From: Kitasatospora aureofaciens
GTDB taxonomy: Bacteria > Actinomycetota > Actinomycetes > Streptomycetales > Streptomycetaceae
DNA length: 64,000 nt
Direction: 5' to 3'
Assembly (NCBI GenBank): GCA_000720845.1
Contig: JODU01000031.1
Span: 1 to 64,000, forward strand
Notes under the pieces: model-generated
Databases searched by the model: none
Seen by the model: the letters and a program-made list of their open reading frames with translations, nothing else
Told to the model about the DNA's origin: nothing
Part shown: positions 15,136-23,945 of the stretch, in pieces
How the letters are laid out: each line of letters starts with the position of its first letter
Numbering within the stretch: the first letter of the stretch is position 1
Translations under genes and position numbers: made by a program

Positions 15136-17093
15136 TGCCCCTGCCCTCTCCCAACCTCGACGACCGCCGCTTCCAGCAGTTCGTCGACGATGCCAAGCGC
15201 TACATCCAGCAGCGCGCCCCGGAGTGGACCGACCACAACGTCTCGGACCCCGGTGTCACGCTCGTCGAGACGGTGGCCCACATGGCCGACCAGATCGTCT
15301 ACCGGCTCAACCGGGTGCCGGACAAGAACCACCTCGCCTTCCTGGACCTGGTCGGCATCACGCTCTTCCCGCCGTCGGCCGCGCGCACGGACGTCACCTT
15401 CTGGCTCTCCGCACCGCAGGAGGACACGATCCTCGTCCCGGTCGGCACCGAGGTCGCCACCCTGCGCACCGAACGCGACGAGGCCGTCGTGTTCGCCACC
15501 GAGCACGACCTGCGCATCGTCCCGTGCGCGTTGGACCGCCTGGTGACGCAGACCCGCGGCGAAGCCGTCAGCGACCGCACCACGGACCTCGCGGAGAGCA
15601 AGGACGTGATGTGCTTCGCCGAGGCGCCCAACCCCGGCGACTGCATGCTCATCGGCCTCACCGCCGCCGTCCCGGACTGCGCGCTCGCCCTCGAACTCGA
15701 CAGCCGCGTCGACGGCGTCGGTGTCGACCCGCGCCAGCCGCCGCTGGTCTGGGAGGCCTGGACCGAGGACGGCTGGCAGTCCTGCGAGGTCGACCGGGAC
15801 GGCACCGGTGGTCTCAACCGCCCCGGCGACGTCGTGCTCCACATACCCGGCGGGCACGTCCTGTCCCGCAACGGCGGCCACGAGGCCGGCTGGATCCGCT
15901 GCCGGGTCACCGAGCCGCTGAGCGGCCAGCCCTTCTACACCACCTCGCCGACCGTCCGTTCCGCCGAGGCCTACACCATCGGCGGCACCACCGGCTCCAT
16001 CCACGCCGAGACCATCCTCGACGAGCCCCTCGGCGAGTCCACCGGCCTGCCCGGCCAGCGGCTGAGGCTCGAACACGCCCCCGTCGTCGCCGGTGAACCG
16101 TCCGTCCTCCTCCAGACCGCCGCGGACGACGGCTGGCAGGACTGGCAGGTCGTCCCGCACTTCTCCGGCTCCCACCCCGACGACCACCACATCACCGTCG
16201 ACGCCACCACCGGCGAGATCGCCTTCGGCCCCGCCGTCCGCGAGGCCGACGGCACCCTGCGCCAGTACGGTGCCGTCCCGCCCAAGGGCGCCGTCATCCG
16301 CGCCCGCCGCTACCGCACCGGCGGAGGCAGGGCGGGCAACGTGGCCCGCGGCGCCGTACAGGTGCTGCGCACCTCCATCCCGTACGTCTCCGAGGTCGTC
16401 AACCGCGAGGCCGCCCTCGGCGGCGTCGACGGCGAGACCATCGAGGAGGCCAAGCTCCGGGCCCCCATCACCCTGCGCGCCCAGGAACGCGCCGTCACGC
16501 TGCGCGACTACGAGGAACTCGCCCGCCGCGCCGCCCCCGAGACCGCCCGCATCACCTGCCTGGAGGGCGCGGAGAACGAGTACGGCGCCCACGCCGTCCG
16601 TGTCCTCGTCGTGCCCCAGGCCGTCCCGGACCCCGGCGGACGCCTCCGCTTCGAGCAACTCGTCCCCGGCGACGCCCTCTTGAGCCGCATCACGCGGCAC
16701 CTCGACGAACGGCGTCTGATCGGCACCCGTCTCGCCGTCGGCCCGCCGTACTACCAGGGCGTCACCGTCGTCGCCACCGTCCACGCCTTCCGCGACGTCG
16801 ACGCCGACCGCGTGCGCCGGCAGACCCACGACGCCCTGTACCGCCACCTCGACCCGCTCACCGGCGGCGCCGACGGCAAGGGCTGGCCCTTCGGACGCCC
16901 CGTGCAGACCGGTGAGCTGTTCGCCGTCCTCCAGCGCGTCCCCGGCGTCGAACTCGTCGACGAGGTCGTCCTGCACCCGGCCGACCCCCTCACCGGCAAG
17001 CGCGGCGACCCCACCAACCGCATCGACCTCGACGCGCCCTCCCTGGTCTTCTCCTACGACCACCGGGTCCGCGTGATCGGGGACAGCGCGTGA
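15135..17093 (+). CDS. gpJ/gp6-like baseplate wedge protein
   Basis: 652 aa, ATG in a TGATG overlap. The N terminus reads LPSPNLDDRRFQQFVDDAKR, WTDHNVSDPGVTLVETVAHM and DQIVYRLNRVPDKNHLAFLD, the hallmark of the Afp11/gpJ-type protein in CIS. The C-terminal half has the gpJ module: RNGGGRAGNVARG-type loop (seen as TGGGRAGNVARG), then ETIEEAKLRAPITLRAQERA and LRDYEELARRAAPETARI. It builds the wedges that hold the baseplate closed and change shape at firing. Size is within the usual 600-900 aa range. Confidence 0.92.
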   Translation: MPLPSPNLDDRRFQQFVDDAKRYIQQRAPEWTDHNVSDPGVTLVETVAHMADQIVYRLNRVPDKNHLAFLDLVGITLFPPSAARTDVTFWLSAPQEDTILVPVGTEVATLRTERDEAVVFATEHDLRIVPCALDRLVTQTRGEAVSDRTTDLAESKDVMCFAEAPNPGDCMLIGLTAAVPDCALALELDSRVDGVGVDPRQPPLVWEAWTEDGWQSCEVDRDGTGGLNRPGDVVLHIPGGHVLSRNGGHEAGWIRCRVTEPLSGQPFYTTSPTVRSAEAYTIGGTTGSIHAETILDEPLGESTGLPGQRLRLEHAPVVAGEPSVLLQTAADDGWQDWQVVPHFSGSHPDDHHITVDATTGEIAFGPAVREADGTLRQYGAVPPKGAVIRARRYRTGGGRAGNVARGAVQVLRTSIPYVSEVVNREAALGGVDGETIEEAKLRAPITLRAQERAVTLRDYEELARRAAPETARITCLEGAENEYGAHAVRVLVVPQAVPDPGGRLRFEQLVPGDALLSRITRHLDERRLIGTRLAVGPPYYQGVTVVATVHAFRDVDADRVRRQTHDALYRHLDPLTGGADGKGWPFGRPVQTGELFAVLQRVPGVELVDEVVLHPADPLTGKRGDPTNRIDLDAPSLVFSYDHRVRVIGDSA

Positions 17094-17662
17094 AGTCCGC
17101 CTCGCAACGGGGCTCCGTCGACGGGCTCGGCTCGTCGCTGCCCATCGCGTCGATGCTGCCGGCCGTCTTCGCCGACGACGACCTCGCCCTGCGTTTCGTC
17201 GGCGGGCTCGACGACGTCCTCGCACCCATCCTGAACGTCCTGGACTGCCTGGACACCTACTTCGACCCCGCCCTCACCCCGGCGGACTTCGCCCGGTGGC
17301 TCGGTACCTGGGTCGGCGCGGAGACCGACGGCACCGAGGCCGAACCCATGCTGCGCGCCGCCGTCGCCGCCGCCGCCCGGCTGCACCGCGTACGGGGCAC
17401 CCTGCAGGGCCTGTCCGAGACCGTCCGGCTCGCCTTCGGTGTCGCGCCGGAGATCACCGAGAGCGGCGGCGCCGTCTGGAACGCCCGGCCGCTCGGCCCG
17501 TTCCCCGGCCGGCCCCGCCCGCAGCTGCACGTCGCCCTCCGGCTGCCCGACCCCAGGCCCGTCGACGTACACCGGCTGGACGCCCTCGTCGCCGCCGCCC
17601 GCCCCGCCCACATGCCCTACACGGTCGAAGTGACCGCCTCCGAAAGGACCCCGGAGAGATGA
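17090..17662 (+). CDS. phage tail protein I-like baseplate component
   Basis: 190 aa, GTG start in a GTGA overlap. Motifs: SLPIASMLPAVFADDDLALR, then LDCLDTYFDPALTPADFARW and LGTWVGAE, ARLHRVRGTLQGLSETVRLA. These match the tail-protein-I (TIGR02242-like) family that follows gpJ in CIS and P2-like phage loci. It contributes to the baseplate periphery. Coupled by ATGA to the zinc-ribbon gene. Confidence 0.88.
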   Translation: MKSASQRGSVDGLGSSLPIASMLPAVFADDDLALRFVGGLDDVLAPILNVLDCLDTYFDPALTPADFARWLGTWVGAETDGTEAEPMLRAAVAAAARLHRVRGTLQGLSETVRLAFGVAPEITESGGAVWNARPLGPFPGRPRPQLHVALRLPDPRPVDVHRLDALVAAARPAHMPYTVEVTASERTPER

Positions 17663-19050
17663 CCACGCAGAACTGCGCCGAGTGCGGAACCCGCGCGGAA
17701 CCGGGCCAGTCCTTCTGCGACGCGTGCGGCGCCGTGCTGAGCTGGGACCAGGCCGGCGCCGCCGCCCGCACCGCGCGGCCCGCAGCCGCCGCGTCCGACC
17801 AGCGCCCCGGCTTCGACGCCTTCGGCGGCGCCGGCGTGCCGCCGGCCCGCACCGGCCGCCCGGCCGCGGCACCCGCCCAGGGCTCCGCCGAGCCGGCCGG
17901 CGCGATCGGGGACAACCCGACGCTGCCCCAGCCGCGCCGCCCCGCTGCCGCCGCGGACACCCCGGCCGCCGGCGGGGACGCCCCCGGCACCGGGAGCGCA
18001 CCGGACACCGCGGACCGCGCCGGGGGTACCGCCGCCCCGGACGACGCACCGGGAGCCGCCGCGCCCGCGCCCGGCACCGACGAGACCGCCCCGACCGCCC
18101 CGGTGCCCTCAGCGTCCGCCCCCGCCCCGAACCCGCTCACCGACACCATGTCCGACCGGGCCCGCTCCCTCCTCGTCCCCGTCGCCGACCCCGAGGCGCC
18201 CGCCCCGGCGGCGCCCCCCGCCGTCGCCCCCGTCCTGCCCGGCCGCCCCGACGCGGACCGGCCGCAGGTCCGCGCCCCCGGCCACCAGCCGGACATCGCC
18301 AACGGCCCGCCCTGCCCGTGGTGCTCCACACCCAACCGCCCCGACCGCCACTACTGCGCCCGCTGCGCCATGCCCCTGGTGGCGAGCGGCGACCAGGCCT
18401 CCGTCCGGGCCCCCTGGTGGCGCCGGCTCTTCGGCGGACGGCGCCAGGAGACCCCCTGGGCCGGCGACCGCCCCCGTCTGCGCCGCGTCTTCGACCGCAT
18501 CGGCACCTGGATCACCGTCGTCGTCGTGGCCACCCTGGTCGTCCTCGGCTTCATGTACATCCCCGACGGCGTCCAGAACACCCGCGACCACTTCGCCAAG
18601 CGCGCCCCGGTCTCCCCGGACGCCATCAAGGCCTCGCACTCCTTCCCCGGTCACAAGCCGGAGCTCCTCATCGACAAGCTCAGCAACACCTGGTGGGGGC
18701 CGGGCATCTCGCAGTCCGGCCAGGGCGAGTGGGTCGAGGTCAGCTTCACCGAGCCGACCCGGCTGCTCGACGTGATCATCACCCCGGGTGTCTCCACCCG
18801 CGCCGACAAGCTGCGGGAGTCGGCCCTGCCGCACCGGGTCAAGGCGACGATCACCATGAAGGACGGGTCGGTGAAGACCCGTGACCTCACCCTGGACCAG
18901 GGCGCCGGCGGCCAGCGACGCCCGTTCCGCGTCGGCGAGGTCACCAAGGTCCGCTTCACCATCGAATCCGCCCACGCGGCGTCCGCCAAGAAGCAGGTGG
19001 CCATCTCCGAGATCGAGTTCTTCGGCCCGTCCAGCGCCAACCCCTCCTGA
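17659..19050 (+). CDS. zinc-ribbon, single-pass membrane CIS protein with discoidin-like C domain
   Basis: 463 aa, ATG in an ATGA overlap, last gene of the operon. Order: double-CxxC zinc ribbon (Cys 6, 9, 20, 23), a 190-residue Ala/Pro linker, a second ribbon (CPWC at 219-222 and CARC at about 233-236), a basic patch (PWWRRLFGGRR), one membrane helix at about 285-301 (VVVVATLVVLGFMYI) and a 130-residue C-terminal beta domain resembling discoidin/F5-8C. The polar N part should be cytoplasmic and the beta domain outside. I infer that it anchors or triggers the particle at the membrane; from memory, a CIS-linked membrane protein called CisA with such an arrangement was reported in S. coelicolor, and this is its likely counterpart. 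Confidence 0.8.
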   Translation: MTTQNCAECGTRAEPGQSFCDACGAVLSWDQAGAAARTARPAAAASDQRPGFDAFGGAGVPPARTGRPAAAPAQGSAEPAGAIGDNPTLPQPRRPAAAADTPAAGGDAPGTGSAPDTADRAGGTAAPDDAPGAAAPAPGTDETAPTAPVPSASAPAPNPLTDTMSDRARSLLVPVADPEAPAPAAPPAVAPVLPGRPDADRPQVRAPGHQPDIANGPPCPWCSTPNRPDRHYCARCAMPLVASGDQASVRAPWWRRLFGGRRQETPWAGDRPRLRRVFDRIGTWITVVVVATLVVLGFMYIPDGVQNTRDHFAKRAPVSPDAIKASHSFPGHKPELLIDKLSNTWWGPGISQSGQGEWVEVSFTEPTRLLDVIITPGVSTRADKLRESALPHRVKATITMKDGSVKTRDLTLDQGAGGQRRPFRVGEVTKVRFTIESAHAASAKKQVAISEIEFFGPSSANPS

Positions 19051-19083
19051 CCGGCCCGGGGCTCCGGCGCCGTACGCCGGCCC

Positions 19084-19124
19084 GGGGCCCCGCCGCCGCA
19101 CATGTCCCGAACCGGCGGGGCCCC
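19084..19124 (+). terminator. hairpin closing the CIS operon
   Basis: Arms GGGGCCCCGCCG (19084-19095) and CGGCGGGGCCCC (19113-19124), perfect 12-bp inverted copies 17 bp apart, 33 bp after the last CIS stop. Another small stem (CCGGCG/CGCCGG-type) lies just before it. No T-run. Confidence 0.6.
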
Positions 19125-19180
19125 CACCCGAACGGACGCCACACCATGCGCCGCCCTCCGGGCCACCGGAGGCTGAGGCC

Positions 19181-20830
19181 ATGCCCACAGCACGAGCGAT
19201 ATCCACCGCCGTCCTGCTGTCCACGGCCACCCTGCTCGCCTCCTCCCTGACGGCCTGCGCGCCCACGGCCCGGGACGGCGACCGGCACGGCGACACCGGC
19301 GGCGCCACGACCGACGCACAGGCCCTGAGCAACCTCCGCGAGCAGTCCCCGACCTGGCGGGACTGCCCCGCCCCCGCGCCCGTCCAGGGCGGCGGCGAGG
19401 CCCCCGGCGCGCTCCCCGACGGCACCCGGTGGCAATGCGCCACCCTGCGCACGCCGTTGGACTGGAAGAACCCCTCCGACGAGTCCATGGACCTCGCGCT
19501 GATCCGCGCCCGCAGCAGCGGCGGCCCGGACGAGCGGATCGGCTCCCTGCTCTTCAACTTCGGCGGCCCCGGCGGCTCCGGCGTCGCCACCCTCCCCGGT
19601 CTCGCCCCCGACTACGAGAAGCTCCGCACCCGCTACGACCTCGTCAGCTTCGACCCGCGCGGCGTCGGCAACAGCCGCGGCGTGCGCTGCCTGGACGCCG
19701 GCCTCCCCGACGAGGACGACATCGACAACACCCCCGACGACGGCGACGACGAGACCGACGCCCTGGTCCGGTTCAACCGGGAGACGGCGGCCGCCTGCGA
19801 GAAGCACTCCGGCGACGTCCTCCCCTACGTCGGCACCACCCAGGCCGCCCAGGACATGGACCTCGTGCGCGAGGTGCTCGGCGACGACAGGCTCCACTAC
19901 TTCGGCATCTCCTACGGCACCGAACTCGGCGGCGTCTACGCCCACTTGTTCCCGGGGCGCGTCGGCCGCGCGGTACTCGACGGGGTCGTCGACCCCACCC
20001 ACGACCTGATGGAGGAAGCCCTCGCCCAGGCCGGCGGCTTCCAGCTCGCCTTCGATCACTTCGCCACCTGGTGCGCACGGCAGGGCTGCGCGCTCGGCAA
20101 CGACGCCGAGGGCATCCTGGACCTCACCGTCGGCCTCGAAGCGGCCCTCGACGACACCCCGCTCACCACCCCCGACGGCGGCGAACTCGACGGCGACGCC
20201 CTCGTCGACGCCATCAGCGGCGCGCTCTACCGGCAGGACTACTGGCCCGCGCTCCGCGTCGGCCTGGAGGCCGCGGCCGACCACAACGGCGAGGTACTCC
20301 ACGACCTCGCCGAGGCCCTGGGCCAGCACGGCAGGGGCGGCGACCCGGACGACGGCGGCAGCGACGACGCGGACGACGCGAAGAGCAACGAGGACGACGC
20401 CTTCAGGGCCATCACCTGCGACGACTCCAGCGCCCGCTACACCGTCGCGGACGTCCGGTCACGCCTGGAGGACTTCCTGGAGGCCTCCCCGCTCTTCGGC
20501 CCCGGCCTCGCCTGGAGCGCCCTGTCCTGCGACGGCTGGCCGGTCCCCGGAGCCGCCCCCCACCCCGAGGTCAGCGCCCCGGGCGCACCCCCCGTCCTGC
20601 TCGTCGGCAACACCGGCGACCCCGCCACCCCCTACGAGGGCGCCGCCCGCATGGCCGAGCGCCTCGGCGAGAAGGTGGGCGTCGAGCTGACGTACGAGGG
20701 CGAGGGCCACGGCGCCTACGACAGCGGCAACGCCTGCGTCCAGGACACCGTCAACGCCTACCTGCTGAACGGCACGCTCCCGAAGCCCGGCACGGTCTGC
20801 GAGGCGGAACCACTGCCGGAGGGCAAGTAG
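19181..20830 (+). CDS. secreted lipoprotein tripeptidyl aminopeptidase-type alpha/beta hydrolase
   Basis: 549 aa. A lipoprotein signal peptide ends in the lipobox LTAC (Cys about 26), so the enzyme should be lipid-anchored outside the membrane. The fold is the S33 tripeptidyl aminopeptidase family: oxyanion loop FNFGGPGGSG, YDLVSFDPRGVGNS, nucleophile elbow GISYGTE, aspartate in NTGDPATPYE and histidine in EGEGHGAY. An Asp-rich insertion (GGDPDDGGSDDADDAKSNED) sits before the C-terminal lid. It releases short peptides from protein N termini, in nutrition or protein turnover. GGAGG lies upstream. It is separated from the CIS operon by a hairpin and probably independent of it. Confidence 0.88.
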   Translation: MPTARAISTAVLLSTATLLASSLTACAPTARDGDRHGDTGGATTDAQALSNLREQSPTWRDCPAPAPVQGGGEAPGALPDGTRWQCATLRTPLDWKNPSDESMDLALIRARSSGGPDERIGSLLFNFGGPGGSGVATLPGLAPDYEKLRTRYDLVSFDPRGVGNSRGVRCLDAGLPDEDDIDNTPDDGDDETDALVRFNRETAAACEKHSGDVLPYVGTTQAAQDMDLVREVLGDDRLHYFGISYGTELGGVYAHLFPGRVGRAVLDGVVDPTHDLMEEALAQAGGFQLAFDHFATWCARQGCALGNDAEGILDLTVGLEAALDDTPLTTPDGGELDGDALVDAISGALYRQDYWPALRVGLEAAADHNGEVLHDLAEALGQHGRGGDPDDGGSDDADDAKSNEDDAFRAITCDDSSARYTVADVRSRLEDFLEASPLFGPGLAWSALSCDGWPVPGAAPHPEVSAPGAPPVLLVGNTGDPATPYEGAARMAERLGEKVGVELTYEGEGHGAYDSGNACVQDTVNAYLLNGTLPKPGTVCEAEPLPEGK

Positions 20831-20847
20831 CACCCCCGAAAACCGGC

Positions 20848-20880
20848 GACGCCCCCGCGATCAATGATCGCGGGGGCGTC
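20848..20880. terminator. 33-bp perfect palindrome between peptidase and tRNA
   Basis: Arms GACGCCCCCGCGATCA and TGATCGCGGGGGCGTC with a single central base. It lies between two convergent transcription units and can act on both. No T-run on either side. Confidence 0.75.
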
Positions 20881-20895
20881 GTCCTCCCCGTGCGG

Positions 20896-20969
20896 AGCCC
20901 CCTGTCGGATTCGAACCGACGACCTTCGCTTTACAAGAGCGGCGCTCTGACCAGCTGAGCTAAGGAGGC
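20896..20969 (-). tRNA. tRNA-Thr (anticodon TGT)
   Basis: 74-nt cloverleaf on the reverse strand: acceptor GCCTCCT with AGGGGGC (one T-G pair), D stem GCTC/GAGC, anticodon loop CTTGTAA with anticodon TGT reading ACA, T stem GTCGG/CCGAC around TTCGAAT, discriminator T. The 3' CCA is not encoded. The outer pair of the anticodon stem (C27-A43) is a mismatch. Confidence 0.93.
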
Positions 20970-21188
20970 ACGCGCGCGGCGGGCGCGCGCAGGCTGCTCC
21001 ACTGTACACAGAGCCGGTGAACGATGTGATTCGAAAGTTTCGGCGAAATTCACGGACTCCCAGCTACTGACAGATCAGGTGAACGCCGGGTACCGTCCTG
21101 CTCAGCTTCACCCGTGTGGACTACACCACCACCTTCCTACAACGGATCGTCCGGCACGTTCCTGCCGGTAGAAGGGGGCCCATTCACC

Positions 21189-22325
<1,137 letters not shown>

Positions 22326-22397
22326 GCGCCCTCGCGCGGGGAAACCTCCCGCTGAGAAACCACGCGACCGGGTGATTTCACCCGCGTTGCCGAGAAA

Positions 22398-22426
22398 AGC
22401 CCCGCAGCCTGCTGCGGGGCTCTTTT
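22398..22426 (+). terminator. rho-independent terminator of msiK
   Basis: Stem AGCCCCGCAG / CTGCGGGGCT with loop CCTG, followed by CTTTT. A textbook terminator, rare in such GC-rich DNA, 73 bp behind the msiK stop. Confidence 0.88.
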
Positions 22427-22565
22427 CGTTGTCGACAAATACCCCGGCGCAACGGACGTTTCGACCCATGTTCGTCAACCTCCTACCCCTCCGGAAGCGG
22501 CTCTCCATCCCCCGAAGGGGTGACTAAATGTCGCCAAATCATTACCGGGCGCTACCCTCACTCGC

Positions 22566-23033
22566 GTGAAGCACTCCGTGAAGCACTCCACCACCCGACA
22601 GACGCGACGCGGCCGGGGCCCCGCCCACCGGATCGGCCGCTCTCTCGCCTTCGTCCTGCCCGTCGTCCTGGTGCTCTCCGGGACTCTCGCGGTCACCCGC
22701 GTCAACTGGTCCGGGGATCCCTCGGACTCGGTGCTCGCCGCGTCCGAGGCGTCCTCCGCCAAGGCCTCCACCGCCCGCGCCGCCCGCGCCCCGCACGAGG
22801 TGCTGCGCGACCGGCTGCTGACCGAACTGCAGGAGGAGGACCCGGGCGTCGCCCTCACCCACCTCCAGCAGGCGGTGAACGAGCGCCCGTCGCTGGCCGA
22901 CCACTGCGCGACGATCGCCCGCGCCCTCGGCCGCGCCGCGGTGAAGGCCTACGGCCCGACGCGCGCCCAGTCGTACGCCCGCCCCGTCTGCGACACCGCC
23001 TTCGCCTCGGGCGTCCTGGCCGCGCACGGCTAG
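22566..23033 (+). CDS. small membrane-anchored or secreted protein, unknown function
   Basis: 155 aa from a GTG at 22566 (a second GTG at 22578 is also possible; neither has a good ribosome site). Basic N terminus (TTRQTRRGRGPAHRIGR), then one hydrophobic helix (SLAFVLPVVLVLSGTLAV) that serves as signal anchor. After an Ala/Ser linker comes a helical domain of about 90 residues with two cysteines (DHCATIARAL and PVCDTAFASGV) that could form a disulfide outside the membrane. No family recognised with confidence; conserved at this position next to msiK in Streptomyces as far as I recall. Confidence 0.75.
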   Translation: MKHSVKHSTTRQTRRGRGPAHRIGRSLAFVLPVVLVLSGTLAVTRVNWSGDPSDSVLAASEASSAKASTARAARAPHEVLRDRLLTELQEEDPGVALTHLQQAVNERPSLADHCATIARALGRAAVKAYGPTRAQSYARPVCDTAFASGVLAAHG

Positions 23034-23086
23034 GGGACACCCCGGCGCCCTTCGGAGGCCGGTGGGGCGCCGCGTACAGTTCGAGC

Positions 23087-23824
23087 ATGACCGATCCGAA
23101 CGCCGCGTCCCGCCGCCCCGTTCAAGCCGTCGTCCTGGCCGGCGGGCAGGGTTCCCGGCTGCGCCCCTACACCGACGACCGGCCCAAGCCGATGGTCGAG
23201 ATCCCGGGCACCGGGACTCCGATCATCGGCCATCAGCTCGCCTGGCTCGCCGAGGAGGGCGTCACCGACGTCGTGGTCTCCTGCGGTCATCTGGCCGAGG
23301 TGCTGCAGAAGTGGCTGGCCGGCGCCGACCTGCCGCTCTCCGTCACCACCGTCGTGGAGACCGAGCCGCTGGGCCGCGGCGGCGGCCTCAGGTACGCCGC
23401 CGCCCGCCTCCCGCACCCGGACCGGCCCTGGTACGCCACCAACGGCGACATCTGGACCCGTTTCTCGCTGCGCGACATGGCCGACTTCCACGCCGAGCGG
23501 GACGCCGTCGCGACCCTCGCCCTGGCCCGCCCGCGCCTGCCGTGGGGCGCGGTCCAGACGGACGGCTTCGGCCACATCACCGACTTCATCGAGGCGCCGC
23601 CGTCGACCTTCGAGATCAACGCGGGCGTGTACGTCTTCTCGCCGGAGTTCGCCGGTATGCTCCCGGAGCGCGGCGACCACGAGCGCACCACCTTCCCCCG
23701 GCTGGCCCGTGAGCACCGGCTGGCCGGCTTCCCGATCCCGCAGGGCTCCTACTGGCGGGCGATCGACACCGCGAAGGACCTGACGGAGGCGGCCCGGGAA
23801 CTGGCGGCCCTGTCCGGCCGCTGA
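23087..23824 (+). CDS. nucleotidyltransferase (sugar-1-phosphate guanylyl/uridylyltransferase family)
   Basis: 245 aa. The N terminus holds the pyrophosphorylase signature AVVLAGGQGSRLRPYTDDRP and KPMVEI. Downstream, GRGGGLRYAAARLPHPDRPW and YATNGDIWTRFSLRDM give the nucleotide and metal sites (D in NGDIW). Product-side loops include FEINAGVYVFSPE and FPIPQGSYWRAIDTAKDLTE. The enzyme makes an NDP-sugar from NTP and a sugar 1-phosphate, probably GDP-mannose or a related sugar for glycoconjugates. The lack of a C-terminal left-handed helix domain places it with the short mannose-1-phosphate guanylyltransferases. Start at the ATG following the weak site upstream. Confidence 0.87.
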   Translation: MTDPNAASRRPVQAVVLAGGQGSRLRPYTDDRPKPMVEIPGTGTPIIGHQLAWLAEEGVTDVVVSCGHLAEVLQKWLAGADLPLSVTTVVETEPLGRGGGLRYAAARLPHPDRPWYATNGDIWTRFSLRDMADFHAERDAVATLALARPRLPWGAVQTDGFGHITDFIEAPPSTFEINAGVYVFSPEFAGMLPERGDHERTTFPRLAREHRLAGFPIPQGSYWRAIDTAKDLTEAARELAALSGR

Positions 23825-23863
23825 GGCCCCACAGCCACAGCCACGCGCTACGGCGTTACGGCC

Positions 23864-23926
23864 CGCGCAGATACGGCAGCAGGGCCCCGCTCACGATCCG
23901 TGGGGCCCTGCTGCCGTATCTGCGCG
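23864..23926. terminator. bidirectional terminator, 25-bp arms
   Basis: Arms starting CGCGCAGATACGGCAGCAGG at 23864 and the matching inverted copy ending at 23926; 25 perfect base pairs around a 13-base loop. Placed between the converging nucleotidyltransferase and DoxX genes. Confidence 0.88.
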
Positions 23927-23945
23927 TCGGCCGGTCGTGCTGCCG

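Noticed and set aside
20880..21188. Integrated element at the tRNA-Thr gene
   Set aside because: No integrase, no repeat of the tRNA 3' end, and the next gene is the core gene msiK.
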